Of a stretch of 64,000 nt of DNA, positions 44,168 to 53,346 are shown piece by piece (position 1 is the first letter of the stretch; every line of letters begins with the position of its first letter). The notes beneath the pieces were generated by a model, which was given only the letters and a program-made list of their open reading frames with translations, was not told the DNA's origin and searched no databases. Origin of the DNA: RFSX01 sp965248155 (GTDB lineage Bacteria; Bacteroidota; Bacteroidia; Chitinophagales; Saprospiraceae); NCBI GenBank assembly GCA_965248155.1, contig CBDFIO010000001.1:620001-684000 (forward strand), in the 5' to 3' direction. Position numbers and translations under genes: made by a program.

Positions 44168-44812
44168 GCAGAGAAAGAGCCTTCAGCGAGCAGAGCTTTT
44201 GTGGGGGCGGACGACTGCGGACACGAACGAGGTGTGAGTCGAGAGTGCCGACTCGTAGAGGCACGTAGACGAAGTTGCTGCAGCTTCGAGGAATGGAATA
44301 GCGACAGCCAGACGGGTTTGGATTTGTGGGAAGATTCAGAGGCTGGTGAAGCGTATGTAATGACGAGGCGTAAGGGCATTGGCAGCGTGCAGCAAATGAT
44401 ACCTTTAAAAGCTTAGTGAAGCTTCAGCGGAACGAACTAATAAATAAATTCATGCAGCCGAATGAGTATAGCAGTCCGCCAAATAATCCAGACTGTGGTG
44501 GATGTGGCAGTCTATGGCGTAGCGAACTGGAACGAAGATTTATCGTAGTGGAAGCATAGTCTGTCGCAGACAGTTATACAGTCGTGTGAGGAGCTGACCG
44601 AGAACGCATATATCATGACAAGGTTTTATCAGAGTTGAGCTTTGTGGTGAGCTGATAATACCGTGAGCCAACGAAGTGCTCTGGCAGGATATATGCTGAG
44701 GGAACCCGACGAACGCCGCTTCTCTGCTTGCGGGTGGGCTTTGATCTTTGCGTTTGCATTCGAGCCGAGCAGATCAACTAAACAATATTCTGACGGAGCA
44801 AAGCGGAGTCAG
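44168..44812 (+). ncRNA. Candidate structured RNA core, units F/G, long diverged form
   Basis: Blocks shared with the other forms: GCAGAGAAAGAGCCTTCAGCG, GCGGACACGAACGAGGT, GCAGTCCGCCAAATAAT, CTGTCGCAGACAG and ACCCGACGAACGCCGCTTC. Helices replaced but preserved: GAGTCG/CGACTC (44236-44254) in place of GCCAG/TGGC; CTATG (44512)/CATAG (44555) in place of CTGTA/TACAG; GCATATAT (44606)/ATATATGC (44689) in place of GCATACCA/TGGTATGT; closing hairpin CTGAC/GTCAG (44790-44812). This form is the best independent evidence for the fold. Confidence 0.65.
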
Positions 44813-44820
44813 GCAGTCAA

Positions 44821-45402
44821 TTATTTCTTTTTAAAACCTATTCTCTTTCTGGATTCCTGCTCTTCTTGTTGTTCTTTTACATCAATCAACTTCTTTATGT
44901 ATTCGAACAAAACTTTAATTTCATGCTCTTGTCCTTCTACATTTCTTTCTATCTTTTCAATCTTCAATATTAAGTCCTTGTGGGTCAATAACATCTCTCT
45001 CATCTTTACAAATACCTCAATGATTTTAATGCTCATTTGAACCGCTCTACCGCTTCTTAAAACATTGGCAAGCATCAAAACTCCGTGTTCAGTAAAAGCA
45101 TATGGAAGACTGCCTCCAAGCACTTGTTTCGAAGGTATCGCATTTTGCGATACCATAAGGTCAACCTCTTCTTCAGTTAGTTGGAACATAAAGTTTTCAG
45201 GGAATCTATCTTGATTTCTTTTCACTTGTTCTCGCAATCTAAAACCTTTAACATCATACATTTCAGCTAAATTTCTATCAAGCATTACCCTTTGATTTCT
45301 AAGGATGAATATCTTGCTCATCACTACTTCGTCTGGTATTATTGGCTTTTCTTCTTTCATATTTACAAAGTTATTAATTGAAGTCGCATTTTGCGACCTC
45401 AA
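44821..45402 (-). CDS. ORF6N (KilA-N-like) domain protein, cargo gene
   Basis: 193 residues, or about 179 if started at the internal MKEEKPIIPDEVV. It contains an ORF6N DNA-binding domain (SKIFILRNQRVMLDRNLAEMYDVKGFRLREQVKRN and PENFMFQLTEEE are its hallmarks, shown here joined only by family knowledge), a HGVLMLANVLRS motif and a C-terminal coiled coil with a basic end. Such proteins are phage or element regulators. It starts 2 nt after TyrR2 ends and sits between TyrR2 and the structured segment, the slot occupied by hicAB in unit D. Confidence 0.85.
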   Translation of the reverse strand: MRSQNATSINNFVNMKEEKPIIPDEVVMSKIFILRNQRVMLDRNLAEMYDVKGFRLREQVKRNQDRFPENFMFQLTEEEVDLMVSQNAIPSKQVLGGSLPYAFTEHGVLMLANVLRSGRAVQMSIKIIEVFVKMREMLLTHKDLILKIEKIERNVEGQEHEIKVLFEYIKKLIDVKEQQEEQESRKRIGFKKK

Positions 45403-45403
45403 G

Positions 45404-46354
45404 TTACTTCAATGGATGGAACTCATTTAATTCTTCTGTTAATTCTTCTAAGTTGTAATGCTTATATCTTTCTACACTTCCTACACATCTGTAACCTGCC
45501 ATATATTGAACTTGCCTGATGCCTATCGTCTTTGTCCATTCTGTAATTACGCTTTGACGGATCACTTTTCCTGATGTGATCTTGGGATTCATTTTCTTGA
45601 TCTGTCTAAACATGTGATACAAACTACTCTTGATATTTCCATTGCCTCGCTCACTAAAAAATAGTTGATTTTCTATAGCCTCTTGATCTACCTCCTCCAT
45701 TGTTCTCCCTGATCTTACTTGGTAAATATCTCTTTGTAATTCTACTCTAACTACTTCTAAGTAATGACTTAATTCTAATAACTGATTCGCTCTAATTGGT
45801 AAAACCCTGGCTAAAGATCTATTCGTTCCTGGTATATAAATCTTTGCTTCCTTCAGTTTAATATGATGTGGTTCTAAGTGGTGTAATTCTCTTGTCGTAA
45901 CAGATTGATAAACCATTAATCCAAGCATGACTTTATTTCTTTTTGTTCTGTTGTCTAAGCCTTGATACTGCTCATACAGCTTTATGATTTCTGGATAACT
46001 CACTATGTCAATCGGCACTTTTGATGTTGCACCTCTGATAAATATTCCGGATGCCGGGTTCTTAGGAACGCCTAAGTAATGATAGTAATGTCTCACCGAT
46101 AATACTACTCGATTAATAAATCTGGAGTTGTTATTTTCTGTCTGTAATGATTGGATAAATGCAATGATATCTTTGTATCTCGCTTCTTTAATTTCTATGT
46201 TTTCTTTACCGATCCACTCTAAGTAAATACCTGTATAATTTCCATGTTGACGAACGGTATTTTCTTCTAAACCCCTGCTGGCCATGAAGCTCTTGAACTC
46301 CTGTAATTTAGATTCAATTTCTGAACTAAACTTATATTTTGGTATGCAAGACAT
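45404..46354 (-). CDS. TyrR2, atypical tyrosine recombinase (unit G subtype)
   Basis: 316 residues, clearly diverged from the B/C/F protein along its whole length (for example MASRGLEENTV for MATNDLDDNTV and EEVDQEAIENQ for EKVDKEAIENQ), but with the same atypical positions TTREL and AGY and the same Tyr region (SVERYKHYN). Conservation of the odd residues in a diverged copy argues that they are functional and not decay. Confidence 0.8.
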   Translation of the reverse strand: MSCIPKYKFSSEIESKLQEFKSFMASRGLEENTVRQHGNYTGIYLEWIGKENIEIKEARYKDIIAFIQSLQTENNNSRFINRVVLSVRHYYHYLGVPKNPASGIFIRGATSKVPIDIVSYPEIIKLYEQYQGLDNRTKRNKVMLGLMVYQSVTTRELHHLEPHHIKLKEAKIYIPGTNRSLARVLPIRANQLLELSHYLEVVRVELQRDIYQVRSGRTMEEVDQEAIENQLFFSERGNGNIKSSLYHMFRQIKKMNPKITSGKVIRQSVITEWTKTIGIRQVQYMAGYRCVGSVERYKHYNLEELTEELNEFHPLK

Positions 46355-47008
46355 GCGTATATATTTGAGCAGATTCTAAAGAGTTATGTCCTAAAAAACG
46401 AGCTATATTTTCAAGTGTCATTCCTGCTTCTAAAAGATGTGTCGCTATGCTATGGCGTAAGGCATGTAATGACCCATCATGCTTGATCCTTGCTTGTTCC
46501 TTCAGCTTTTTAAATCTTTCTCCCAACATCTGACCACCTACCGTACCTCCTCGATAACTCACAAACAGCCAATTTCCTGTCTTATTATTTTCTAACATCG
46601 GACGACTGTATTTTAGATAATCATGTAAGTTATTTCTCACTCTTCCAACCATCGATACATATCTTTCCTTGTAGTTTTTTCCCTTTCTTACGTGTAGCAC
46701 AGAACGATTAAACTGAACATCTTTTATTTCTAAATTGGCTCCTTCATTTCTTCTTACCCCACATCCATAAAATACTGACAACATAGCTCGATCTCTGATG
46801 CCTAATAAATCATCTTCACAAGTGTCATAGAGCTTCTCGATCTGCTCTTTACTAAATATCTCGACTTGTGGCTTTGGCTTCCCTTTGGATTTTAACTCAA
46901 TAGATACTTCGATATGTCCTTGATTGGTTTCGCTCAGGTAGCGACTAAATCTTTTTAATTCTACTTGGTAGGTTCTAATATAATTCAGACTTAATCCTTG
47001 TCCTGTTC
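46332..47008 (-). pseudogene. TyrR1 of unit G, N-terminus removed by IS3
   Basis: The catalytic domain is complete (CGVRRNEG, VRKGKNYKERY, HALRH, LGH, IYTHV) and the frame is open upstream to the IS3 edge (RRTGQGLSLNYIRTYQVEL). The first 85 residues or so, including the start and half the core-binding domain, are missing. An internal ATG at 46784 would give only the catalytic part. Confidence 0.85.
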
Positions 47009-47110
47009 TTCTGCTGATTTGTTTTTCTTGTTCATAATAAAGTGAATTTAATAGTTATGTATAACTTAATTTTATTCACTTAATGGTCCACTTTTATTTG
47101 ACGATTTACA
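47009..47110 (-). mobile_element. IS3-family end fragment
   Basis: About 100 bp: the start of orfA and the intact right terminal repeat (ending GACGATTTACA). It directly abuts a second fragment of the same element, so one copy had inserted into another. Confidence 0.85.
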
Positions 47111-47643
47111 AATACCAATTTCCTTGAGAGTTCTTCTAACACTCCATTCGGATTGCTCAACCAGCCTAATCAGTTCCATCTTTTCTTTTGCTGTAAATCG
47201 CATATACTTCTTGAATTTTATTTTACTCCATTCAAGCTTTTTTTAAGCACCCGATTTTTTAGAGTAAGTTCTGCTACTACCTCTTTAAGGTCTTGATTTT
47301 CTGTCTTTAGATGTTGAACTTCTGAAGTATTGGCTTCACGTTCTGTGTCTCCCTTTAAACGTTTCTTCCCTGCTTCCATGAAATCTTTACTCCACTTATA
47401 ATATAGTGGTTGTGAAATCTCTTCTCTTCTACAAAGAGAAGCAACACTTTGTTCTCCTCTTAATCCTTCAATGACTATTTTAATTTTTTCTTCTGTAGAA
47501 AATTTACGTCTTGTCCTTCTTTTTACATCTCGGACATAAGATTCTGCTGATTTGTTTTTCTTGTTCATAATAAAGTGAATTTAATAGTTATGTATAACTT
47601 TTAATATTTCACTTAATGGTCCACTTTTATTTGACGATTTACA
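47111..47643 (-). mobile_element. IS3-family fragment with orfA
   Basis: Holds the first codons of orfB, all of orfA and the right terminal repeat, in which the inner arm is altered (TTTTAATATTTCAC in place of TTAATTTTATTCAC). It begins inside orfB at the point where the neighbouring fragment inserted. Confidence 0.85.
47218..47568 (-). CDS. IS3-family transposase OrfA in the fragment
   Basis: 116 residues, intact, with Lys for Arg in EEKIKIVIEG compared with copy 1 and MNKKNKSAES at the start. Without orfB it could only bind the ends of other copies, which in this family can act as an inhibitor. Confidence 0.85.
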   Translation of the reverse strand: MNKKNKSAESYVRDVKRRTRRKFSTEEKIKIVIEGLRGEQSVASLCRREEISQPLYYKWSKDFMEAGKKRLKGDTEREANTSEVQHLKTENQDLKEVVAELTLKNRVLKKSLNGVK

Positions 47644-49415
47644 CACAGTTATCAAGCATCAAGAAAAACATGATTATCAGTAAGATCAATACACCAGATG
47701 GCGAAGATGTAAACAGCTTACACGTTGGACATGAGTTAGAAGTATTCCAGCACTTATTAGAAAATAGAACCGTCCTTTTTATGTCTGATAATCAGCCGTC
47801 AGAACTTTTTTCTTTCAATGGAAAAGACAATGGAACTATAAAAGACAAAGCATTAAAAAGCCAATTACACATCGATCATCCAGATCATCTACTCTATGAA
47901 ACCGAAGCGATCAAAATACATATATGGGGAGGTATCGAGAGCCATAATTTAGGGAAGTTAAAAGTAAGTCTACACATCGAGCGGAAGGACAAACAAGGCA
48001 AGAGTTTTAGAGATGAAGTAAACCTATACAGCTTTAGCCAAGTAAAAAGAATCATCAATCATATCAGTGAAGCTCTTGAGATCAGCAGCAACTATGTAAG
48101 TGAAATAATATCAGATTTAACCAGGGAATTAGAAGCCCATCGGCTGAATCAAAAAGCAACACCTGCAGAAAATAAAAGAGATGAGAAAAGCTACATGACC
48201 GCAGCAGAAACCAAATCAGCAATGGCCTTATTAAAATCCCCTGGGCTGATGAGAAAGACTTTAGACTTGATTGTAAAAAGTGGCTTGGTAGGACAGCAAA
48301 AGAATGGCTTGTTATTGTTCTTACTCTACTTGTCAAGATATTTTGATGAACCTCTACATGCCATCATTTTTGGAAAATCAGGAAGCGGAAAAACCTATTT
48401 ACAGACTAAGATTAGCGATTGTATACCACCCGAGGATCTGCGAGTAGTAACGAGCTTGACAGAGAACACTTTGTACTATAGTCCAAAAGGATATTGGAAA
48501 CATAAAGTATTGTTGATTGAAGATTTAGAAGGTGTATATCAGGCTTTTTTACCCTTGCGAGAAATGATGAGTAAACAAGAGATCAGTAAGCTCACTACTG
48601 ACAAAGACAGCAAGGGAAATAATGTACAAGTGAATCTAAAAGTAGAAGGTCCAATCTGTGTAAGTGGAGCGACGACTAAAGAATGGATATATGAGGACAA
48701 TGCCAACCGAAGTTATTTATTTACCATAGACGAAAGTAAAAGTCATTTGGAATTGGTGATGAATTATCAACGAAAAGAATATGCTGGACAGATCAATAAA
48801 CAGGATCAAGATAGTGCTAAAAGAAACCTACAGAATGGACAACGATTACTAAAGAAGCGACTGCACATTATCAATCCCTATGCAGAACAGTTGATTCTAC
48901 CAGAGCAGGTATTTAAGAAGCTCAGGACGAATATGCATTACCTCAAGTTGATACAGATCATCACCTTTTACAACCAGTACAACAGGCAGATAAAAACCGA
49001 TAGTAGCGGCAGAAAATATATAGAAAGTAGCATCGATGATATTGAATGGGCAAACCGATTGATCAAAGAAAGTCTGTTACAAAAGAGTGATGAATTAAGT
49101 GGAAATCTGCGGCAGTTTTTTGAGATCATAAAAGAGCTGATGAAAGAGAAAAAGGAAAGTGAACAAAGCTTCTATGCCAAGCAAATCAGAAAGCATTTAA
49201 GAATGAATCCCATGACCGTAAATAGGCACATCAGACACTTGGAAATGAGAGGTTATATCAGACAGGTCGGCGGCAATAGAAAGATAGGATATGAATATGA
49301 AATAGAGCTATGGAATGATTACGAAGAACTACAAAAAGGCATAGATATGATGGCTGAGAATTTACAGAAGATAAAAGACAGGATCGCTGCTAAAACCCAA
49401 AAAGTGGAAGTATAA
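47644..49415 (+). pseudogene. Primase-helicase of unit H, C-terminal two thirds
   Basis: About 590 codons of a diverged relative on the opposite strand to units A-G. It begins in the last part of TOPRIM (INTPDGEDVNSL), then has the P-loop GKSGSGKT, Walker B VLLIEDLEG, the DNANRSYL motif shared with DNANRCIL of the others, and the winged helix (MRGYIRQVGGNRKIGYEYE). The zinc finger and most of TOPRIM are lost at the IS3 edge. The linker lacks the GC-rich hairpins of the other units. Confidence 0.85.
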
Positions 49416-49525
49416 CAGTAAGTATAACACAAGTATAACAGCAGTAGACTGTTATACTTAATCAAGATAAAGTGTTGAATATCAATAGACTGAATCTTGC
49501 CAAATCAAGTATAACAAGTATAACA
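49408..49525 (+). repeat. Iteron-like array at the primase/TyrR1 junction, unit H
   Basis: AAGTATAACA at 49408, 49420 and 49431, inverted TGTTATACTT at 49450, then AAGTATAACA at 49507 and 49516 overlapping by 1 nt. The third copy and the inverted copy are perfect 10-bp arms with a 9-bp spacer. Layout equals that of unit B, with an unrelated repeat sequence. Confidence 0.8.
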
Positions 49526-49545
49526 TCTAAAGCAAGTAGGGGCAT

Positions 49546-50478
49546 ATGAAAACAGGGTCAGGGTCGCCGTTTGGATCGCAGGTATATGAAAGCAAAGAGA
49601 GCTTGAAAAAAGCATATCGGCAGTGGTTGGAGACCTACAATTATACTAAAGGAACGATCAAATTATTGATAGCCATTATAGATGACTGGAGTGATTTTAT
49701 TGACGCTGAAAATTTAGAAACCCTGATCGGAGTAGATGCTAAAATGATGATCAGATATATCCAGTATTTACAAAAACGGCCAGGAAATCGAGGACTTAAA
49801 AACAGTACGATCAACAACAAAATTTATGCCCTGAGCAAGCTGGCAGAATACCTTTTAAAAAATCATCAGATTATCTTACCTCTACATGTTCGATACTTGG
49901 ATGATGACAAAACAGAACGGCAGATCTTCAGCAGATCAGAAATAGAAAAACTGTATCAAGTAGCAGAATCAGACCGAATTGGAATGAGAGATATAGTCAT
50001 GTTGAGCTTGTGTTATGGTTGTGGATTAAGACGAGGCGAATGTGCAGGACTGGACACCGAAGATGTACTCTTTGATAGAAATTTAATCTACATCAGAAGG
50101 ACAAAAACCTATTATGAAAGATTAGTACCGATGACCGAGAAAATCAAAATTGATATAGAAAATTACTTGCTTTATAGCAGACCATTATTAGACAAAGGAA
50201 GAGAAAGAAAAGCCTTGTTACTCAGCAGAAGAGGATTAAGAATAAGCAGAGGGAATCTAAATAGTCGATTTAAAAGACTGATACTCATGGCAGGACTTGA
50301 AGATAGAAAAATGAATCTGCATAACCTGAGACACAGCATAGCGACACATCTTTTACAAGGTGGAATGAAGCTCAGCGATATCCAACAATTTTTAGGACAT
50401 CGAAGCATCGAGAGTACACAGATTTATACTCACATCTTACACCAAATACAGGCTAATGAACTTGGAGCTACTGAGTAA
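49546..50478 (+). CDS. TyrR1, tyrosine recombinase of unit H
   Basis: 310 residues, diverged from the other TyrR1 proteins but complete: Arg in CGLRRGEC, Lys in IRRTKTYYERL, HNLRH, LGH and nucleophile Tyr in STQIYTHI. The start ATG at 49546 comes after the repeat array, whereas in A-F the array overlaps the start. It overlaps TyrR2 by 23 nt. Confidence 0.9.
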   Translation: MKTGSGSPFGSQVYESKESLKKAYRQWLETYNYTKGTIKLLIAIIDDWSDFIDAENLETLIGVDAKMMIRYIQYLQKRPGNRGLKNSTINNKIYALSKLAEYLLKNHQIILPLHVRYLDDDKTERQIFSRSEIEKLYQVAESDRIGMRDIVMLSLCYGCGLRRGECAGLDTEDVLFDRNLIYIRRTKTYYERLVPMTEKIKIDIENYLLYSRPLLDKGRERKALLLSRRGLRISRGNLNSRFKRLILMAGLEDRKMNLHNLRHSIATHLLQGGMKLSDIQQFLGHRSIESTQIYTHILHQIQANELGATE

Positions 50479-51292
50479 ATACGAGGATTGGTTAGGGCAA
50501 TATCTAAAGACCGAAAAGAACCAGAGAAAGTACCGAAGAATGGTAGAACATTTTATCCAATGGACAGAATCAGACATAATAAAAGAAGTAGCATATCCTG
50601 AAATGATGGACTACATTAGGCACTGTCAGGATGAAGAAAAGAAACCCGGCATCATCAACAGATATTTAAGAGCAGTAAGACTATTTTTTGATTATCTGAA
50701 TGAAAATAAGAGCGATTACTTAAATCCAGTTAGAGATTACAACCCAGCAAAGGACATCCAAATCAAAGGCGTACAACATAAGATCAGACCGGATTATTTA
50801 GATGAAAATGAGTTGGGTGAACTCTATGAAAACTACAAGGGAAAGCACAAAATACTACTTGGCTTATATGTGTATCAAGGCTTAAAAGTAGGAGAAGCTG
50901 AAAGCTTAAAACGAATCCATTTTGATCTAAAAAAGGGAAGTGTTTATATACCAAAAACCATTAAAGGAAATAGTAGAAACCTGAAATTAGCTACGGTACA
51001 GTTGTATGACCTGATAGAGCATATATCGAAATTAAAAGGTAGTTCCTTACTTGGTTCTCCATTACAAAATCAATCTCAACGACTCTGCAAAGAGCTACGA
51101 GAGATCAATCCAAAAATTAGAAACAGTTCTCATTTAAGAGGCAGTAGAATTAGTTATTGGGTGAGAAATTATAACATCCGGGAAGCTCAATATTTAGCCG
51201 GCCATCTGTCTGTGGCCAGTACTGAAAAATACCAAAGAGTCAATCTTGAAGACCTACAAAATCAAATCAGAAAGTTCCATCCATTAAGTTAG
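50456..51292 (+). CDS. TyrR2, atypical tyrosine recombinase of unit H
   Basis: 278 residues with a core-binding domain and an integrase fold. Box I reads GLKVGEAE with Lys for the expected Arg; the later positions are more canonical than in unit B (HLRGS, LAGH, STEKYQ). So both lineages lack the box I Arg in TyrR2, but the LGH histidine is kept here. It ends in RKFHPLS as the others end in EFHPLK. Confidence 0.8.
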   Translation: MNLELLSKYEDWLGQYLKTEKNQRKYRRMVEHFIQWTESDIIKEVAYPEMMDYIRHCQDEEKKPGIINRYLRAVRLFFDYLNENKSDYLNPVRDYNPAKDIQIKGVQHKIRPDYLDENELGELYENYKGKHKILLGLYVYQGLKVGEAESLKRIHFDLKKGSVYIPKTIKGNSRNLKLATVQLYDLIEHISKLKGSSLLGSPLQNQSQRLCKELREINPKIRNSSHLRGSRISYWVRNYNIREAQYLAGHLSVASTEKYQRVNLEDLQNQIRKFHPLS

Positions 51293-51309
51293 TTGTTATA
51301 ATTAGCAGC

Positions 51310-51328
51310 CTGCTCCCTTCGGTCGCAG
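51310..51328 (-). ncRNA. Remnant of the structured segment beside unit H TyrR2
   Basis: On the minus strand CTGC-GACCGAAGGGA-GCAG, the closing hairpin of the structured RNA, with TTCTGCGACCGAAGGG shared with the A/B form. It is 18 nt after the TyrR2 stop, so the same element was next to TyrR2 in this lineage too; the rest was removed by IS3. Confidence 0.55.
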
Positions 51329-51383
51329 AAAGATTAAGTCATTTGTAGGTCTTCAAACCAAAGTGGACAATAAGTGAATAAAA

Positions 51384-52367
51384 TTAAGTTACACTTTTAA
51401 AAGTTAAATTGAAATATTTTTGTCTGCGTTTTTTAAATGTTTTGTGTTTACATAATTTTCTTCTCTTCAGTTTTTCTTCTTTTAATCCATAATAAACATC
51501 TGCTGGTATCAAGTTTTGTAAAGATTCATGATATCTGTGATGGTTATAATATTTTACAAATTGTGAAAGACGAAAACTCAATTCACCTGGGCTGTAATAA
51601 TGATCCAGTTTAATTACATTTTTCATCGTTCTGTGATACCTTTCAATCTTGCCTTGCGTTTGAGGATGACCAGGTCTTCCTCTCACATGTTTAATTTTGT
51701 AATCATCCAAATAAGAGCTCAACTCTTGACTTAAATAACAAGATCCATTATCAGATAATAACTTAGGCGGTTTATTCAAATTTACATTTGGATGGTTTAA
51801 TGCCTGATTCAAAGTATTTTTTACATCAAGGGTTTTCATCGTTGAGCACAACTCCCAACTTATAATGTACCTAGAATAATCATCTAATATAGTCGATAGG
51901 TAATACCATCCCCAGCCAATGATTTTGAAATAAGTAAAATCAGTTTGCCACATTTGATTGACAGTTGTTGTTTTGTCTTTAAATTCATCTGCGGCAGATA
52001 TCAGATCATAATGAGGAGGGTTTATCAGTCCAGCAGATTTCAATATTCTGTAAACACTGCTTTCGCTTATAAAGTATTGATTCTCATCAGTATACCTGCA
52101 AGCCAATTCTCTACAAGAAAGCTCTGAAACTTCCAGTGCCAGATTCAATATATTAGACCTGATCCGATCAGGAATCTTGTTCCAGTAATGCTTCCTTGTA
52201 CTTTTCTTTTCCTCTAATCCTACAATTCCATTTTCCCGATATTTCTTATACCAGTTGTAAAAGGTTGATTTGTGAATACCAATTTCCTTGAGAGTTCTTC
52301 TAACACTCCATTCGGATTGCTCAACCAGCCTAATCAGTTCCATCTTTTCTTTTGCTGTAAATCGCAT
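51384..52367 (-). CDS. IS3-family transposase OrfB (copy 4)
   Basis: 327 residues, one difference from copy 1 that I can see (DRIRSNIL for DRIRSDIL), with all catalytic residues intact. Confidence 0.93.
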   Translation of the reverse strand: MRFTAKEKMELIRLVEQSEWSVRRTLKEIGIHKSTFYNWYKKYRENGIVGLEEKKSTRKHYWNKIPDRIRSNILNLALEVSELSCRELACRYTDENQYFISESSVYRILKSAGLINPPHYDLISAADEFKDKTTTVNQMWQTDFTYFKIIGWGWYYLSTILDDYSRYIISWELCSTMKTLDVKNTLNQALNHPNVNLNKPPKLLSDNGSCYLSQELSSYLDDYKIKHVRGRPGHPQTQGKIERYHRTMKNVIKLDHYYSPGELSFRLSQFVKYYNHHRYHESLQNLIPADVYYGLKEEKLKRRKLCKHKTFKKRRQKYFNLTFKSVT

Positions 52368-52381
52368 ATACTTCTTGAATT

Positions 52382-52732
52382 TTATTTTACTCCATTCAAG
52401 CTTTTTTTAAGCACACGATTTTTTAGAGTAAGTTCTGCTACTACCTCTTTAAGGTCTTGATTTTCTGTCTTTAGATGTTGAACTTCTGAAGTATTGGCTT
52501 CACGTTCTGTGTCTCCCTTTAAACGTTTCTTCCCTGCTTCCATGAAATCTTTACTCCACTTATAATATAGTGGTTGTGAAATCTCTTCTCTTCTACAAAG
52601 AGAAGCAACACTTTGTTCTCCTCTTAATCCTTCAATGACTATTTTAATTTTTTCTTCTGTAGAGAATTTACGTCTTGTCCTTCTTTTTACATCTCGGACA
52701 TAAGATTCTGCTGATTTGTTTTTCTTGTTCAT
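52382..52732 (-). CDS. IS3-family transposase OrfA (copy 4)
   Basis: 116 residues, with MNKKNKSAES and EEKIKIVIEG as in the fragment at 47.2 kb, so these two are sister copies. Confidence 0.9.
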   Translation of the reverse strand: MNKKNKSAESYVRDVKRRTRRKFSTEEKIKIVIEGLRGEQSVASLCRREEISQPLYYKWSKDFMEAGKKRLKGDTEREANTSEVQHLKTENQDLKEVVAELTLKNRVLKKSLNGVK

Positions 52733-52807
52733 AATAAAGTGAATTTAATAGTTATGTATAACTTAATTTTATTCACTTAATGGTCCACTTTTATTTGACG
52801 ATTTACA

Positions 52808-53346
52808 TATGCCATATCAAGAGAGAGAAACAGCATAAAGTTTTTAAAGGAATTGCTGAAAAAGGAAAATCAACAATGGGATGGTTTTTTGGGTTTAAAC
52901 TTCATTTAATTATCAATGATAAAGGTGAATTATTATCCTTTTACCTTACAAAAGGTAATGTAGATGACAGAAATATTAAACTAATGACAGCAATGACTAA
53001 GGAGGTTTTTGGAAAACTATTTGGAGATAAAGGCTATATTTCAAAAGCATTATCAGATTTACTGTTTCAAGATGGAATACAGCTTATTACTAAAGTGAGA
53101 AAAAATATGAAAAAACAAAATCTCTCTGATGTAGAGGCTATTCTTTTAAGAAAAAGAGCTTTAGTAGAATCTGTAAATGATGAACTCAAAAATATTTGCA
53201 AAATAGAACACACTAGACATCGATCTGTTAAAGGGTTTTTGGTTAATATTGTTGCCGCTTTAACTGCTTATTGCTTTTTTCCTAAAAAACCATCACTTAA
53301 CATAACTCCCATAAAAACGAATCAACTAACTTTATGGGCTGCTTAA
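52808..53346 (+). pseudogene. IS982-family transposase, C-terminal part
   Basis: About 180 codons from HIKREKQHKVFKGIAEKGKS to the stop. The second DDE region (LFGDKGYISKAL) and the Glu region (RALVESVNDELKNICKIEH) are present, together with the MGWFFGFKLHL and TKGNVDDR motifs typical of IS982. The N-terminus and first Asp are replaced by the IS3 end. Not functional. Confidence 0.85.

Larger units (their letters stand above)
51344..52807 (-). mobile_element. IS3-family element, complete copy 4 (1,464 bp)
   Basis: Between the unit H remnant (ATT) and an IS982-type transposase fragment (TAT); no target duplication. It ends the array on the right. Confidence 0.92.

Noticed and set aside
43923..44416. 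Several overlapping frames on both strands in the F/G intergenic segment
   Set aside because: No similarity to the other forms at protein level, while the RNA blocks and helices are conserved.
49408..49525. CRISPR array
   Set aside because: Repeats are only 10 bp, include an inverted copy and overlap in places; there are no regular spacers or cas genes.
7174..51343. Prophage
   Set aside because: No capsid, portal, terminase or tail genes; only repressor, primase and recombinase genes typical also of plasmids and satellites.
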